A DNA stretch of 33,929 nt from Actinomycetes bacterium (GTDB lineage: Bacteria; Actinomycetota; Acidimicrobiia; Acidimicrobiales; Aldehydirespiratoraceae), in contig JAJRXJ010000035.1 in the NCBI GenBank assembly GCA_024276355.1, forward strand, positions 1 to 33,929, written 5' to 3'. Positions 11,007 to 18,452 of this stretch are shown in pieces. Numbering within the stretch: the first letter of the stretch is position 1; each line of letters begins with the position of its first letter. The notes under the pieces are model-generated. The model was not told where the DNA came from, did no database searches, and worked only from the letters and a program-made list of their open reading frames with translations. The position numbers and the translations under genes were made by a program.

Positions 11007-11052
11007 CCGGGTCCGCCCGCCACCCACGGTGATCCCCCACACAACTCCTCAC

Positions 11053-11077
11053 GACCGTCGGTTTGCCGCCGATGGTT
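11053..11077 (+). promoter_or_regulatory. Hairpin just upstream of the small Cys/His protein
   Basis: ACCGTCGG pairs with CCGATGGT (one G-U pair) around the 7-base loop TTTGCCG, ending 5 bases before ATG 11082. It could terminate the ettA transcript or cover the start of the next gene. There is no T run. Confidence 0.25.
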
Positions 11078-11081
11078 CGAC

Positions 11082-11318
11082 ATGGCCAAGTCGGCAGTCA
11101 AGAGCCAGTGGAAGAGCAGAGCGGTCAGCCGCCTGATCGAAGCCGGGGAAATGTCCGAGTGCGAGCACTGCGGGGAACGAGTGAAGTTCCGGGCCCGTGA
11201 GCACTACCGTCAGGTCATCTGCAACGTCTATGTCGACGGCAGGTGGGACCACGTGGAGCACTTCCACGAACACTGCTACACCGAGGCTGATCTCCCCTTC
11301 GGCGAGCCCATCGACTGA
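11082..11318 (+). CDS. Small Cys/His protein, probable zinc-binding, 78 aa
   Basis: A 78-aa protein with a basic N-terminus (KSAVKSQWKSRAV) and a likely zinc site: ECEHCGERV supplies C27 and C30, and a later block HFHEHCYTE supplies histidines and C65. C47 (VICNVYV) is a further candidate ligand. The ligand order CxxC...HxHxHC fits a small zinc ribbon. No family name is recognised; similar short proteins of unknown function occur in actinobacteria. It follows ettA by 75 bases on the same strand with a hairpin between, so co-transcription is uncertain. The start has no visible ribosome binding site. Confidence 0.75.
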   Translation: MAKSAVKSQWKSRAVSRLIEAGEMSECEHCGERVKFRAREHYRQVICNVYVDGRWDHVEHFHEHCYTEADLPFGEPID

Positions 11319-11469
11319 CATCACTCGCGGCGATCAGATCAATTGGCGCGACGCGGAACGTTTGGGCGCGCTGGTGTGTTTCTTCCCCGACAATCCACAA
11401 GTTACCTGTGGCCAGCAGACCGGGCATTCACCCAAGGGGTGCTTGGCCATCCCGGACCCTGCCCCACAC

Positions 11470-11475
11470 GGAGGG
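11470..11475 (+). promoter_or_regulatory. Shine-Dalgarno GGAGGG for the 171-aa membrane protein
   Basis: GGAGGG lies 9 bases before ATG 11485 and is one of few clear ribosome binding sites in this window. It fixes the start of the downstream ORF. The rest of the 166-base gap (11319-11484) shows no other gene or structure I can support. Confidence 0.6.
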
Positions 11476-11484
11476 TAGAAACCG

Positions 11485-12000
11485 ATGACTTCCATACTCG
11501 CAACCTCGCTTGCCGGCCAATACAGCGCCGGATGGGCGATACTCGCCGGAGCGATAGGCGCCGCCGCCATGCTCGTGGTCATCTATGGCGGTCGTGCAAT
11601 GGGCATGACCAAAATGGATCTGCTGCGCACGCTCGGCACCATGGTCCAACCCAAGGGATCAACCAACGTCGTCTACGGCGTCGGCCTCATGATGCATCTG
11701 ATGATGGGCGCCGCATTCGCCCTGCTCCACACCGGGCTGCTCCACGCATTCGACCCGTCGTCCACCGGCGCAGCCACCGGCCTCGGCATCCTCATCGGAG
11801 CGGTCCACGGCATGATGGTCACCGTCGCCATGCCGGTGATGCTCAAGATGGGCCATCCGTTGGTGAAGGACGGAACAATCGACGATCCGGGCCCGGCCAT
11901 GACAGGCTTCGGCAAGATGACCCCGATGGGCATGGTCATGGCCCACGTTGTGTACGGAATTCTGGTCGGCGCAATCTACGCCGGCGCTGTGGCCGTCTGA
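11485..12000 (+). CDS. Small integral membrane protein, 171 aa, four predicted helices
   Basis: Four hydrophobic segments are visible: ~17-38 (AGWAILAGAIGAAAMLVVIYG), ~60-88 (VVYGVGLMMHLMMGAAFALLH), ~97-122 (LGILIGAVHGMMVTVAMPVML) and ~148-171 (MGMVMAHVVYGILVGAIYAGA). The protein is rich in Gly, Ala and Met, and has His residues next to membrane segments (LMMHLMMG, AVHGMM, MAHVVYG). No enzymatic motif is seen. It resembles uncharacterised actinobacterial membrane proteins and I cannot name a family. The start is supported by a GGAGGG ribosome binding site. It is convergent with the DUF2510/DUF4870 gene, with a strong hairpin between them. Confidence 0.85.
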   Translation: MTSILATSLAGQYSAGWAILAGAIGAAAMLVVIYGGRAMGMTKMDLLRTLGTMVQPKGSTNVVYGVGLMMHLMMGAAFALLHTGLLHAFDPSSTGAATGLGILIGAVHGMMVTVAMPVMLKMGHPLVKDGTIDDPGPAMTGFGKMTPMGMVMAHVVYGILVGAIYAGAVAV

Positions 12001-12018
12001 GAACAGGTCTGATCTCCG

Positions 12019-12043
12019 GGCGGCCGGCAGATGGCCGGCCGCC
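12019..12043. terminator. Bidirectional hairpin between convergent genes
   Basis: GGCGGCCGGC, a 5-base loop AGATG, then GCCGGCCGCC: a perfect 10-bp GC-only stem filling the 43-base gap between two convergent genes, directly abutting the stop of the minus-strand gene. There is no T tract on either strand. Position and stem strength suggest termination in both directions. Confidence 0.65.
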
Positions 12044-12487
12044 TCAGGAGACGAAGCGGATGCAAACGGGGTAGCGATACCACTCGCCGCGTGAGGCTGC
12101 GACTGCGGCCATGATCTCGAGAACGAAGCCAGTGATGGCCACTGCCAAGATCAGGACAAACCCGATCAGCACCAGCATCAACACAAACGACACCGCACCG
12201 GCAATCGCCAGTGTGATCTGGAAGTTGAGCGCCTCGGCTGCATGGTGTCGTACGTAGGCCGAGTCATCCCTCTTGATCAGATAGATCACCAACGGCCCGA
12301 CAAAGCCCGTGAGCATGCCGAGAACATGGGCCAACAACGCCAGCGTGTTGTCGTCCGGTCCGCCACCGACAGCCGGAGCGGTGTGGGTGGTCCATTCGGA
12401 ACCGTCCCAGTACCGTTGCATCCCACCGGGAACCGGATACCAGCCGGCTGGTGCCGTGCCGGGATCCGGAGGCGGATGATTCGTCAT
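12044..12487 (-). CDS. DUF2510 / DUF4870 (Tic20-like) membrane protein
   Basis: A 147-aa protein. Residues ~14-33 match DUF2510 (AGWYPVP then RYWDGSEWT), a short Trp-rich motif found at the N-terminus of many actinobacterial membrane proteins. Residues ~47-135 match the DUF4870/Tic20-like domain: a first helix (LALLAHVLGMLTGFVGPLVIYLI), the conserved cytoplasmic segment YVRHHAAEALNFQ, and two further helices. The function of the family is unknown. The start ATG overlaps the cysC stop by 4 bases (ATGA), so it is probably translated as the last gene of the cysDNC operon, although nothing suggests a role in sulfur metabolism. Confidence 0.88.
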   Translation of the reverse strand: MTNHPPPDPGTAPAGWYPVPGGMQRYWDGSEWTTHTAPAVGGGPDDNTLALLAHVLGMLTGFVGPLVIYLIKRDDSAYVRHHAAEALNFQITLAIAGAVSFVLMLVLIGFVLILAVAITGFVLEIMAAVAASRGEWYRYPVCIRFVS

Positions 12488-13074
12488 CTCAGGATCTCCA
12501 GCACGATCTCGGCCATTGTCGAGGGCTCACCATCGGCGGGCGTGAGCCGCAGATCCGGCTCGACGGGCGCCTCATACGGATCGTCGATGCCGGTGAACCC
12601 GGTGATCTCTCCGGCCCGGGCCTTCGCGTACAGGCCCTTGGGGTCGCGTTGCTCGCAGATCTCGATCGGGGTGTCGACGAACACCTCGATGAACCGGATT
12701 CCCGCGGCTTCGCTCAAGGCCCTGGCGTTGTCGCGTGCCGAGCGGTAGGGGCTCACCAACGGCACCAATGCGACCACGCCGGCGTCGGCCATCAATCTGG
12801 CAACCTCGGCGACACGGCGGACGTTCTCGTTGCGGTCCTCGGCACTGAAACCAAGGTCGCCGTTGAGGCCGTGACGGATGTTGTCACCGTCGAGCACGTA
12901 GGCGGGCCTTCCGTCGCGGAGCAACGCCGCCTCGACCTCCATGGCCACGGTCGACTTTCCGGACCCGGACAGGCCGGTGAACCAGATCGTGGCCCCCGAA
13001 AAGCCGAGCTCGCTCCATCTCTGGGACTGGCTGAGATGCCCCGGATGCCATACGACATTGAGGCTTCTCGCCAT
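12484..13074 (-). CDS. cysC: Adenylyl-sulfate (APS) kinase CysC
   Basis: A 196-aa cytoplasmic kinase that phosphorylates APS to PAPS with ATP. The P-loop is GLSGSGKST (~34-42). The family motifs follow in order: LDGDNIRHGLNGDLGFS (APS and Mg binding), ENVRRVAEVARLMADAGV, LVSPYRSARD and FVDTPIEICEQRDPKGLY, then FTGIDDPYEAPVEPDL. The length is normal for a stand-alone enzyme. It begins 1 base after the cysN stop and its own stop overlaps the next gene. In mycobacteria this activity is fused to CysN; here the two are separate adjacent genes. Confidence 0.96.
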   Translation of the reverse strand: MARSLNVVWHPGHLSQSQRWSELGFSGATIWFTGLSGSGKSTVAMEVEAALLRDGRPAYVLDGDNIRHGLNGDLGFSAEDRNENVRRVAEVARLMADAGVVALVPLVSPYRSARDNARALSEAAGIRFIEVFVDTPIEICEQRDPKGLYAKARAGEITGFTGIDDPYEAPVEPDLRLTPADGEPSTMAEIVLEILR

Positions 13075-13075
13075 G

Positions 13076-14332
13076 TCAGCCTGCTTCGCCGAGAATCATC
13101 CCGGCGGCAACAGTGGTGTTGGTGGCCTCATCGATGAGGATGAAGCTGCCCGTGCTCCGATTTCTACGGTATTCGTCGAAGAACAACGGCACTTGGCAAC
13201 GCATCGACACTCGCCCGATCTCGTTGAGCTTGAGTTCGGGCGCATCTTCGTTGCGGCTCAACGTGTTGATGTCGAGCTGATACGCGAGGTCCCTCACTAT
13301 GACCTTCGCGGTGCGGGTCGTGTGTTTGATCACCAGCCGGCTCCCGCTGGAGAGCGACGACCGCTCCGACATCCAGCAGACCATGGCGTCTATGTCCTGC
13401 GACGCGGTGGGCTGGTTGTTGGGGCGGCACAACATGTCGCCACGCGAGATGTCGATCTCGTCGGAGAGCCTCACCGTGACGGCCATCGGGGCGAACGCCT
13501 CATCGACCGATCCGTCGAAGGTGTCGATGCTCTTGATCGTCGAACCGAAACCGGAAGGCAGCACGACAACTTCGTCGCCGGGCCTCATGACGCCACCGGC
13601 GATGGTACCGGCATACCCCCGGTAGTCGTGGTAGTCGTCGGACTGGGGGCGGATCACATACTGCACCGGGAAACGCGGATCGATCAGATTGCGATCGGAG
13701 GCGATGTGAACCTCTTCGAGATGGTGAAGCAGCGACGGGCCGTCGTACCAAGGGGTGTTGCCCGACCGCTCGACGACGTTGTCGCCGTGGAGAGCAGACA
13801 CAGGAATGAAGGTGAGGTCGACGATGTCGAGCTTCATGGCAAAACTCCTGAACTCCTCCTTCACCTCCTCGAATCGATCTTCGGAATACCCCACCAGATC
13901 CATCTTGTTGACCGCCAACACCAGATGGGGAATGCGCAGAAGTGAAGCCAGGAAGGCATGGCGCCGCGACTGCTCGAGCACACCCTTGCGGGCGTCGATC
14001 AGCACTATCGCCAGGTCGGCGGTGGACGCACCGGTGACCATGTTGCGTGTGTACTGGGTGTGGCCCGGCGTGTCGGCGATGATGAACTTGCGTTTGGGAG
14101 TGGCGAAGTATCGGTAGGCGACGTCGATGGTGATGCCCTGCTCGCGTTCGGCTCTCAGCCCATCGGTGAGAAGGGCCAGGTTGGTGTATTCGGTTCCCAT
14201 CTGAACCGAGGCCCGCTCGACGGCATCGAGCTGGTCCTGAAAGATCGTCTTCGTGTCGTAGAGAAGCCGACCGATGAGGGTCGACTTGCCGTCGTCGACG
14301 CTGCCGGCCGTTGCGAATCTGAGCATCTCCAT
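13076..14332 (-). CDS. cysN: Sulfate adenylyltransferase subunit 1 (GTPase) CysN
   Basis: A 418-aa GTPase subunit of ATP sulfurylase, which couples GTP hydrolysis to APS formation by CysD. G1 is GSVDDGKSTLIGRLLYD, the switch I region is EREQGITIDVAYRYF, G3 is DTPGHTQYTRN and G4 is NKMD. EF-Tu-like beta-barrel domains follow (residues ~225-418, with GYAGTIAGGVMRPGDEV). Bacterial CysN is about 430-475 aa and NodQ/CysNC fusions about 610-640 aa, so this one lacks the kinase domain, which cysC supplies next door. The start ATG shares one base with the cysD stop (TAATG), indicating tight coupling. Confidence 0.96.
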   Translation of the reverse strand: MEMLRFATAGSVDDGKSTLIGRLLYDTKTIFQDQLDAVERASVQMGTEYTNLALLTDGLRAEREQGITIDVAYRYFATPKRKFIIADTPGHTQYTRNMVTGASTADLAIVLIDARKGVLEQSRRHAFLASLLRIPHLVLAVNKMDLVGYSEDRFEEVKEEFRSFAMKLDIVDLTFIPVSALHGDNVVERSGNTPWYDGPSLLHHLEEVHIASDRNLIDPRFPVQYVIRPQSDDYHDYRGYAGTIAGGVMRPGDEVVVLPSGFGSTIKSIDTFDGSVDEAFAPMAVTVRLSDEIDISRGDMLCRPNNQPTASQDIDAMVCWMSERSSLSSGSRLVIKHTTRTAKVIVRDLAYQLDINTLSRNEDAPELKLNEIGRVSMRCQVPLFFDEYRRNRSTGSFILIDEATNTTVAAGMILGEAG

Positions 14333-15237
14333 TAGAAGTAGCCCTCCTTCTTACGGTCTTCCATGGCTGCCTCGGAGACCCGATCGTCGGCGCGGGTGGC
14401 ACCTCGCTCGGTGATGCGGGTGGCCGATACCTCATCGATGATCGCGTCGATATCGGCGGCTGACGACTCGACCGCCCCGGTGCAACTCATGTCGCCGACG
14501 GTTCGATACCTCACCGTCTCCATGTATGGCTCCTCATCGTCCATCAGCGTGATGAAAGGGCTCACTGAAAGCAACATGCCGTCCCGTTCGAAGACCTCCC
14601 GGCGGTGCGAGAAGTAGACCGACGGGATCTCGATGTTCTCGGCCTTGATGTATTGCCAGATGTCGAGCTCGGTGTAGTTGGAAATCGGGAACACACGGAT
14701 GTGTTCGCCCTGCCTGATCCTGCCGTTGTAGAGGCTCCACAACTCGGGACGCTGATTCTTGGGGTCCCACTGGCCGAACTCGTCGCGGAAGGAAAACACA
14801 CGTTCCTTGGCCCTCGCCTTTTCTTCGTCGCGGCGGGCGCCCCCGAACAAGGCATCGAAACGGTGTTCGGCGATTCCGTCGAGCAACACCCGTGTCTGTA
14901 ACCGATTTCTGCTGGCACGGGGACCAGTCTCCTCGACGACCTTGCCGGCGTCGATCGCTTCCTGCACCGAAGCCACCACCAATCGGGCACCGGCCTCGGC
15001 CAACCGGCGATCACGAAACTCCATCACTTCCGGGAAGTTGTGGCCGGTGTCGACGTGCATCACCGGGAAGGGAATCTTCGCCGGCCAGAACGCCTTCTCG
15101 GCCAGACGCAGCATCACGATGCTGTCCTTGCCTCCGGAGAAAAGCAGGCACGGATTCTCGAACTCGGCCGCCACCTCACGGAAGATATGGATCGATTCGG
15201 CTTCGAGCTGTCGGAGGTGAGTGAGGTCATACGCCAT
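14332..15237 (-). CDS. cysD: Sulfate adenylyltransferase subunit 2 CysD
   Basis: A 301-aa catalytic subunit that makes APS and pyrophosphate from sulfate and ATP. The PP-loop is LLFSGGKDSIVMLRLAEKAF. Other family motifs are FPVMHVDTGHNFPEV, GGARRDEEKARAKER, RVFPISNYTELDIW and the C-terminal RYRTVGDMSCTGAV. ATG 15237 (MAYDLTHLRQL) is preferred over the track's TTG at 15249, because it gives the usual family N-terminus and because TACGTT lies 11 bases before it as a possible -10. First gene of a cysD-cysN-cysC operon and divergent from cysQ. Confidence 0.95.
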   Translation of the reverse strand: MAYDLTHLRQLEAESIHIFREVAAEFENPCLLFSGGKDSIVMLRLAEKAFWPAKIPFPVMHVDTGHNFPEVMEFRDRRLAEAGARLVVASVQEAIDAGKVVEETGPRASRNRLQTRVLLDGIAEHRFDALFGGARRDEEKARAKERVFSFRDEFGQWDPKNQRPELWSLYNGRIRQGEHIRVFPISNYTELDIWQYIKAENIEIPSVYFSHRREVFERDGMLLSVSPFITLMDDEEPYMETVRYRTVGDMSCTGAVESSAADIDAIIDEVSATRITERGATRADDRVSEAAMEDRKKEGYF

Positions 15238-15305
15238 TCGGAACGCCAAACGTAGAGGTCATCGAGGGCATGTTACGGTCGTCGCAGGTACGTATCGGCC
15301 ATTGT

Positions 15306-15329
15306 GCGCCAACATCGAGATGTTTGCGC
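15306..15329. promoter_or_regulatory. Imperfect inverted repeat in the cysD/cysQ divergent region
   Basis: GCGCCAACAT-cgag-ATGTTTGCGC: 10-base arms with one mismatch around a 4-base centre, in the 116-base gap between divergent cysD and cysQ and 12 bases before the cysQ Shine-Dalgarno. It could be an operator for a sulfur regulator or a hairpin in the cysQ leader. No known operator consensus is matched. Confidence 0.4.
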
Positions 15330-15341
15330 AAGCCCAAAAAC

Positions 15342-15348
15342 GGAGGAG
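15342..15348 (+). promoter_or_regulatory. Shine-Dalgarno GGAGGAG that selects the TTG start of cysQ
   Basis: GGAGGAG lies 5 bases before TTG 15354 but 17 bases before ATG 15366. The spacing favours the TTG as start, giving LPVPMQDHQ as the N-terminus. Confidence 0.6.
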
Positions 15349-15353
15349 TCGGA

Positions 15354-16115
15354 TTGCCGGTCCCCATGCAAGATCATCAGCTCGCCGCCACCCTCGCCCG
15401 GGAGGCAGGCGAACTCCTCGTGGAGCTCCGCGGGAGGCTCCACAGCGACGGAGCCCCGGGGGCGGTGATCAAGTCCGAAGGCGACCGCCAGGCCCACGAA
15501 TTCCTCATGGAGCGTCTCGCCCACGAACGTCCCGACGATGCCGTTCTCTCCGAAGAAGGCACCGACGACGCCGCTCGGCTCGATGCCGTACGCACCTGGA
15601 TCGTCGATCCGCTCGACGGCACCCGGGAGTTCTCGGAGGTGCCCCGCACCGACTGGGCCGTCCATGTCGCCCTTGTGATCGACAACCGCCCGGTGGCCGG
15701 TGCTGTTGCTCTGCCCGGCCTCGAAATGGTTCTCAGCACCGCCAACCCGCCCACGCTTTCATCTGATGCAGCCGACCCTCCCCGAATCATCGTTTCTCGC
15801 ACACGACCACCAGCCGCCGCCACCCACCTGGCCGAGTCGCTCGGAGCCGATCTGGTCGAGATGGGTTCGGCCGGGGCGAAGACCATGGCTGTCATACGGG
15901 GCGAATGCGAGATCTACGCCCACAGTGGTGGTCAATACGAATGGGACTCCTGTGCGCCGGTGGCGGTGGCGGCCGCAGCGGGATGCCATGTGAGCAGGAT
16001 CGACGGTTCCGAGCTTCTCTACAACCAGTCCGATCCCTACCTTCCGGATCTGCTCGTGTGTCGCCCCGAGCTGGCTTCGGCCACTCTCGACGCCCTGGCC
16101 TCGTTCGAGTCCTGA
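15354..16115 (+). CDS. cysQ: 3'(2'),5'-bisphosphate nucleotidase CysQ (inositol monophosphatase family)
   Basis: A 253-aa Mg-dependent, Li-sensitive-type phosphatase of the IMPase superfamily. Metal-site motifs are LSEEGTDD, the hallmark WIVDPLDGTREF, and the C-terminal QYEWDSCAPVAVAAAAG, followed by LLYNQSDPY. In actinobacteria CysQ converts PAP, the by-product of PAPS use, to AMP, and it can also act on inositol phosphates. The location beside cysDNC supports the PAP role. TTG 15354 is chosen because of the GGAGGAG ribosome binding site; the track start at 15270 adds non-family residues. Confidence 0.92.
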   Translation: MPVPMQDHQLAATLAREAGELLVELRGRLHSDGAPGAVIKSEGDRQAHEFLMERLAHERPDDAVLSEEGTDDAARLDAVRTWIVDPLDGTREFSEVPRTDWAVHVALVIDNRPVAGAVALPGLEMVLSTANPPTLSSDAADPPRIIVSRTRPPAAATHLAESLGADLVEMGSAGAKTMAVIRGECEIYAHSGGQYEWDSCAPVAVAAAAGCHVSRIDGSELLYNQSDPYLPDLLVCRPELASATLDALASFES

Positions 16116-16134
16116 CTCCCGGCAGACTGTCGGG

Positions 16135-17745
16135 GTGACTCCCGAACACCAGCCGGAACCCGGGCCGAAATCAGTGGCCACGATCGACACCACATGGGGG
16201 GCGTTCACCGACCAGGGCCCGTGGAACGTCGTGCTTGATGATCTCGTGTGGAAGCCCGGCGTACCCGCCCTTCGCGCCGAAGCCGAACGACGGCTACCGG
16301 CGATGATCAACCCATCGAGGCGGTTTCCGGGCCTGCGGGTGTTCACCGTGGCCGCTCACGCCTCACGGGCGATGATCCCGTGGGCCCTCACAAAGCGTCG
16401 CCGCGGCGGATCCGACTCGCGGGCCGACATCTCGGCTCGTCTTCGATTGGCGGCCGAAAGGCTCGGGCCCACCTACATCAAGCTTGGGCAGATCATCTCC
16501 AGCGGTGAGGGAATCTTCCCTGCTGAGCTGGTTGCCGAGTTCGCGAAATGCCGCGACCAGGTGCCCGCCGAGACATTCACAACCGTACGCGAAGTGGTGG
16601 AATCCGATCTCGGGGGACCACTCGAGTCGGTGTTTGCCTCGTTCTCCATCGTTCCGATCGCCGCCGCCTCCATCGCCCAGGTCCACAAGGCCACGCTCAT
16701 CGACGGAACCCCGGTGGTGGTGAAGGTACAACGCCCCACGGTCGATCGTCTTGTGCATCAGGACCTTCGGGCTATGGCCTGGGTGGCGCCCATGTTCGTC
16801 GGACGGATCCCCATAGCGTCGCTGGCCAACCCGCCGGCGCTGGTCGAGGTCTTCGCCCACACGATCAGCGAAGAACTCGACTTCCGCATCGAGGCCGACA
16901 ACATGCTCGACCTGGCCAAGGTGTTTTCCGATCTTGGCCAGACCCAGTTCGTGATCCCCCGGCCGCATCCCACCCTGGTGACCCGACGTGTCCTGGTGAT
17001 GGAGTGTCTCGACGGATTCAAGTTCGACGACCTCGACGAATACGAACGCCACGGCCTCGACACCCACGAGATCGTGAGGGCGTCGATGATCGGCTTCATG
17101 GAGGGGGCCCTGATTCACGGGATTTTCCATGGTGATCTCCACGGCGGGAATCTGTTCGCACGTCCCGATGGCCGCACCGCACTGCTCGACTTCGGAATCA
17201 CCGGACGCATGAGCGAAAAAAGACGGTTGGCCTTTGTGAAGCTGCTGATCGGCGGGATGATGAACGATCCCCTCGGCCAGCTCGCGGCGATCCGCGATCT
17301 GGGGGCACTCCCGGCCGACACCGACCTCGAAGCCGTGGCCCGAGACCTCGGAATGTTCGACGAGGTCGTCGACCCGACCGCGATGTCTCCCGACGAGCTC
17401 GTGGGCGAATTGCAGAGGGTGGTGAAGGCGCTGCTCGGTTACGGAGCCCGAATGCCCAAGGAACTCATGCTGTTCGTGAAGAACATGGTTTTCCTCGACG
17501 GGGCCATCGCCCGGCTCGCACCCGACCTCGACCTGCTGGCCGAGATCGCCCACGTGGCCGGCTATTTCGCCACCCACCACGGCGCTGAACTGGCCGCTCA
17601 AGTGGGCATGGAGCCCGACGACTACGAGTTCGACGAGGGGGGTGTCCGGGCTGCCTTCGGGATCGGCGATTCGGTCGAGACGATGACCTACCGCCAGCTT
17701 CAGGAACGACGCGAGCTCATCCGCAAGCGCCTGCGCGCCGGTTGA
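16135..17745 (+). CDS. ABC1/UbiB/ADCK-family atypical kinase
   Basis: A 536-aa protein starting at GTG 16135, 19 bases after cysQ. The diagnostic KxGQ motif is LGPTYIKLGQIIS. The Ala-rich nucleotide loop is AAASIAQVHKA, which replaces the Gly-rich loop of protein kinases, and is followed by the lysine in VVVKVQRP. Later come ELDFRIEADNM, the catalytic-loop region HGIFHGDLHGGNLF and the DFG-like LLDFGITGRM. In E. coli and yeast, members act in quinone biosynthesis and lipid homeostasis as unusual ATPases. The C-terminal ~170 residues are helical, with no clear membrane hairpin. In an actinobacterium using menaquinone the substrate is uncertain. Confidence 0.92.
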   Translation: MTPEHQPEPGPKSVATIDTTWGAFTDQGPWNVVLDDLVWKPGVPALRAEAERRLPAMINPSRRFPGLRVFTVAAHASRAMIPWALTKRRRGGSDSRADISARLRLAAERLGPTYIKLGQIISSGEGIFPAELVAEFAKCRDQVPAETFTTVREVVESDLGGPLESVFASFSIVPIAAASIAQVHKATLIDGTPVVVKVQRPTVDRLVHQDLRAMAWVAPMFVGRIPIASLANPPALVEVFAHTISEELDFRIEADNMLDLAKVFSDLGQTQFVIPRPHPTLVTRRVLVMECLDGFKFDDLDEYERHGLDTHEIVRASMIGFMEGALIHGIFHGDLHGGNLFARPDGRTALLDFGITGRMSEKRRLAFVKLLIGGMMNDPLGQLAAIRDLGALPADTDLEAVARDLGMFDEVVDPTAMSPDELVGELQRVVKALLGYGARMPKELMLFVKNMVFLDGAIARLAPDLDLLAEIAHVAGYFATHHGAELAAQVGMEPDDYEFDEGGVRAAFGIGDSVETMTYRQLQERRELIRKRLRAG

Positions 17746-17757
17746 CGATTCGCCGCC

Positions 17758-17763
17758 TATCGT
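17758..17763 (+). promoter_or_regulatory. Candidate -10 hexamer TATCGT for nucS
   Basis: TATCGT fits TAnnnT and lies 6 bases before the nucS ATG, so the transcript would begin at or near the start codon. No Shine-Dalgarno sequence is visible. Confidence 0.4.
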
Positions 17764-17769
17764 CACTGG

Positions 17770-18435
17770 ATGCGCCTCGTCATCGCCCGCTGCACCGTCG
17801 ACTACGAGGGCCGGCTGAGGGCCCATCTTCCGGACGCCACCCGATTGGTGATGGTGAAGGCCGACGGCTGCGTGGCCATCCACGCCGATGGGGGCGCATA
17901 CAAGCCGCTCAATTGGATGAACTCGCCGAATCGCCTGACAATCGACGACGATGCCGCCATCTGGACGGTGCGCAGCCCCAAGGGAGATTTGCTCACCATC
18001 ACCTTCCACGAGATCTTCTCCGACACGTCCCATGATCTCGGCGTGGATCCGGGGCTCCAGAAGGATGGCGTCGAAGCTCACCTGCAGGAGCTTCTGGCCA
18101 ACGACCCCACTTCCATCTCCGATGGCCTGAGGCTGGTGAGACGCGAGTTTCCCACCGACATCGGGCCGGTCGATCTGATGTGTCGCGACCAGGACGGAGT
18201 GGCGGTGGCCATAGAGGTGAAACGTCGGGGCGAGATCGACGGCGTGGAGCAACTCACCCGATATCTCGATTTTCTCAACCGCGACCCGATGCTGCGACCG
18301 GTCCGCGGAGTGTTTGTCGCCCAGGAGATCAAGCCCCAGGCGAAGGTGCTGGCGGCCGATCGTGAGATCGACTGTGTGGAGGTCGACTACGACGAGCTTC
18401 GCGGTATCGAGTCGCCCAATCTGAAACTGTTCTGA
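17770..18435 (+). CDS. nucS: Mismatch-specific endonuclease NucS (EndoMS)
   Basis: A 221-aa nuclease of normal length. The N-terminal half (~1-100) is the beta-barrel DNA-binding/dimerisation domain ([16 protein letters not shown] opening, [10 protein letters not shown]). The C-terminal half is a RecB-like nuclease with D135 in GPVDLMC, E149 and K151 in IEVKRRG, and the helix [12 protein letters not shown]. In actinobacteria lacking MutS/MutL this enzyme cuts both strands at mismatches (G-T, G-G, T-T) and lowers the mutation rate. The last residues, NLKLF, resemble a beta-clamp-binding peptide (QLxLF type), in line with clamp stimulation reported for the family. Confidence 0.95.
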   Translation: MRLVIARCTVDYEGRLRAHLPDATRLVMVKADGCVAIHADGGAYKPLNWMNSPNRLTIDDDAAIWTVRSPKGDLLTITFHEIFSDTSHDLGVDPGLQKDGVEAHLQELLANDPTSISDGLRLVRREFPTDIGPVDLMCRDQDGVAVAIEVKRRGEIDGVEQLTRYLDFLNRDPMLRPVRGVFVAQEIKPQAKVLAADREIDCVEVDYDELRGIESPNLKLF

Positions 18436-18452
18436 GCGGGACCTCCGAGGCC

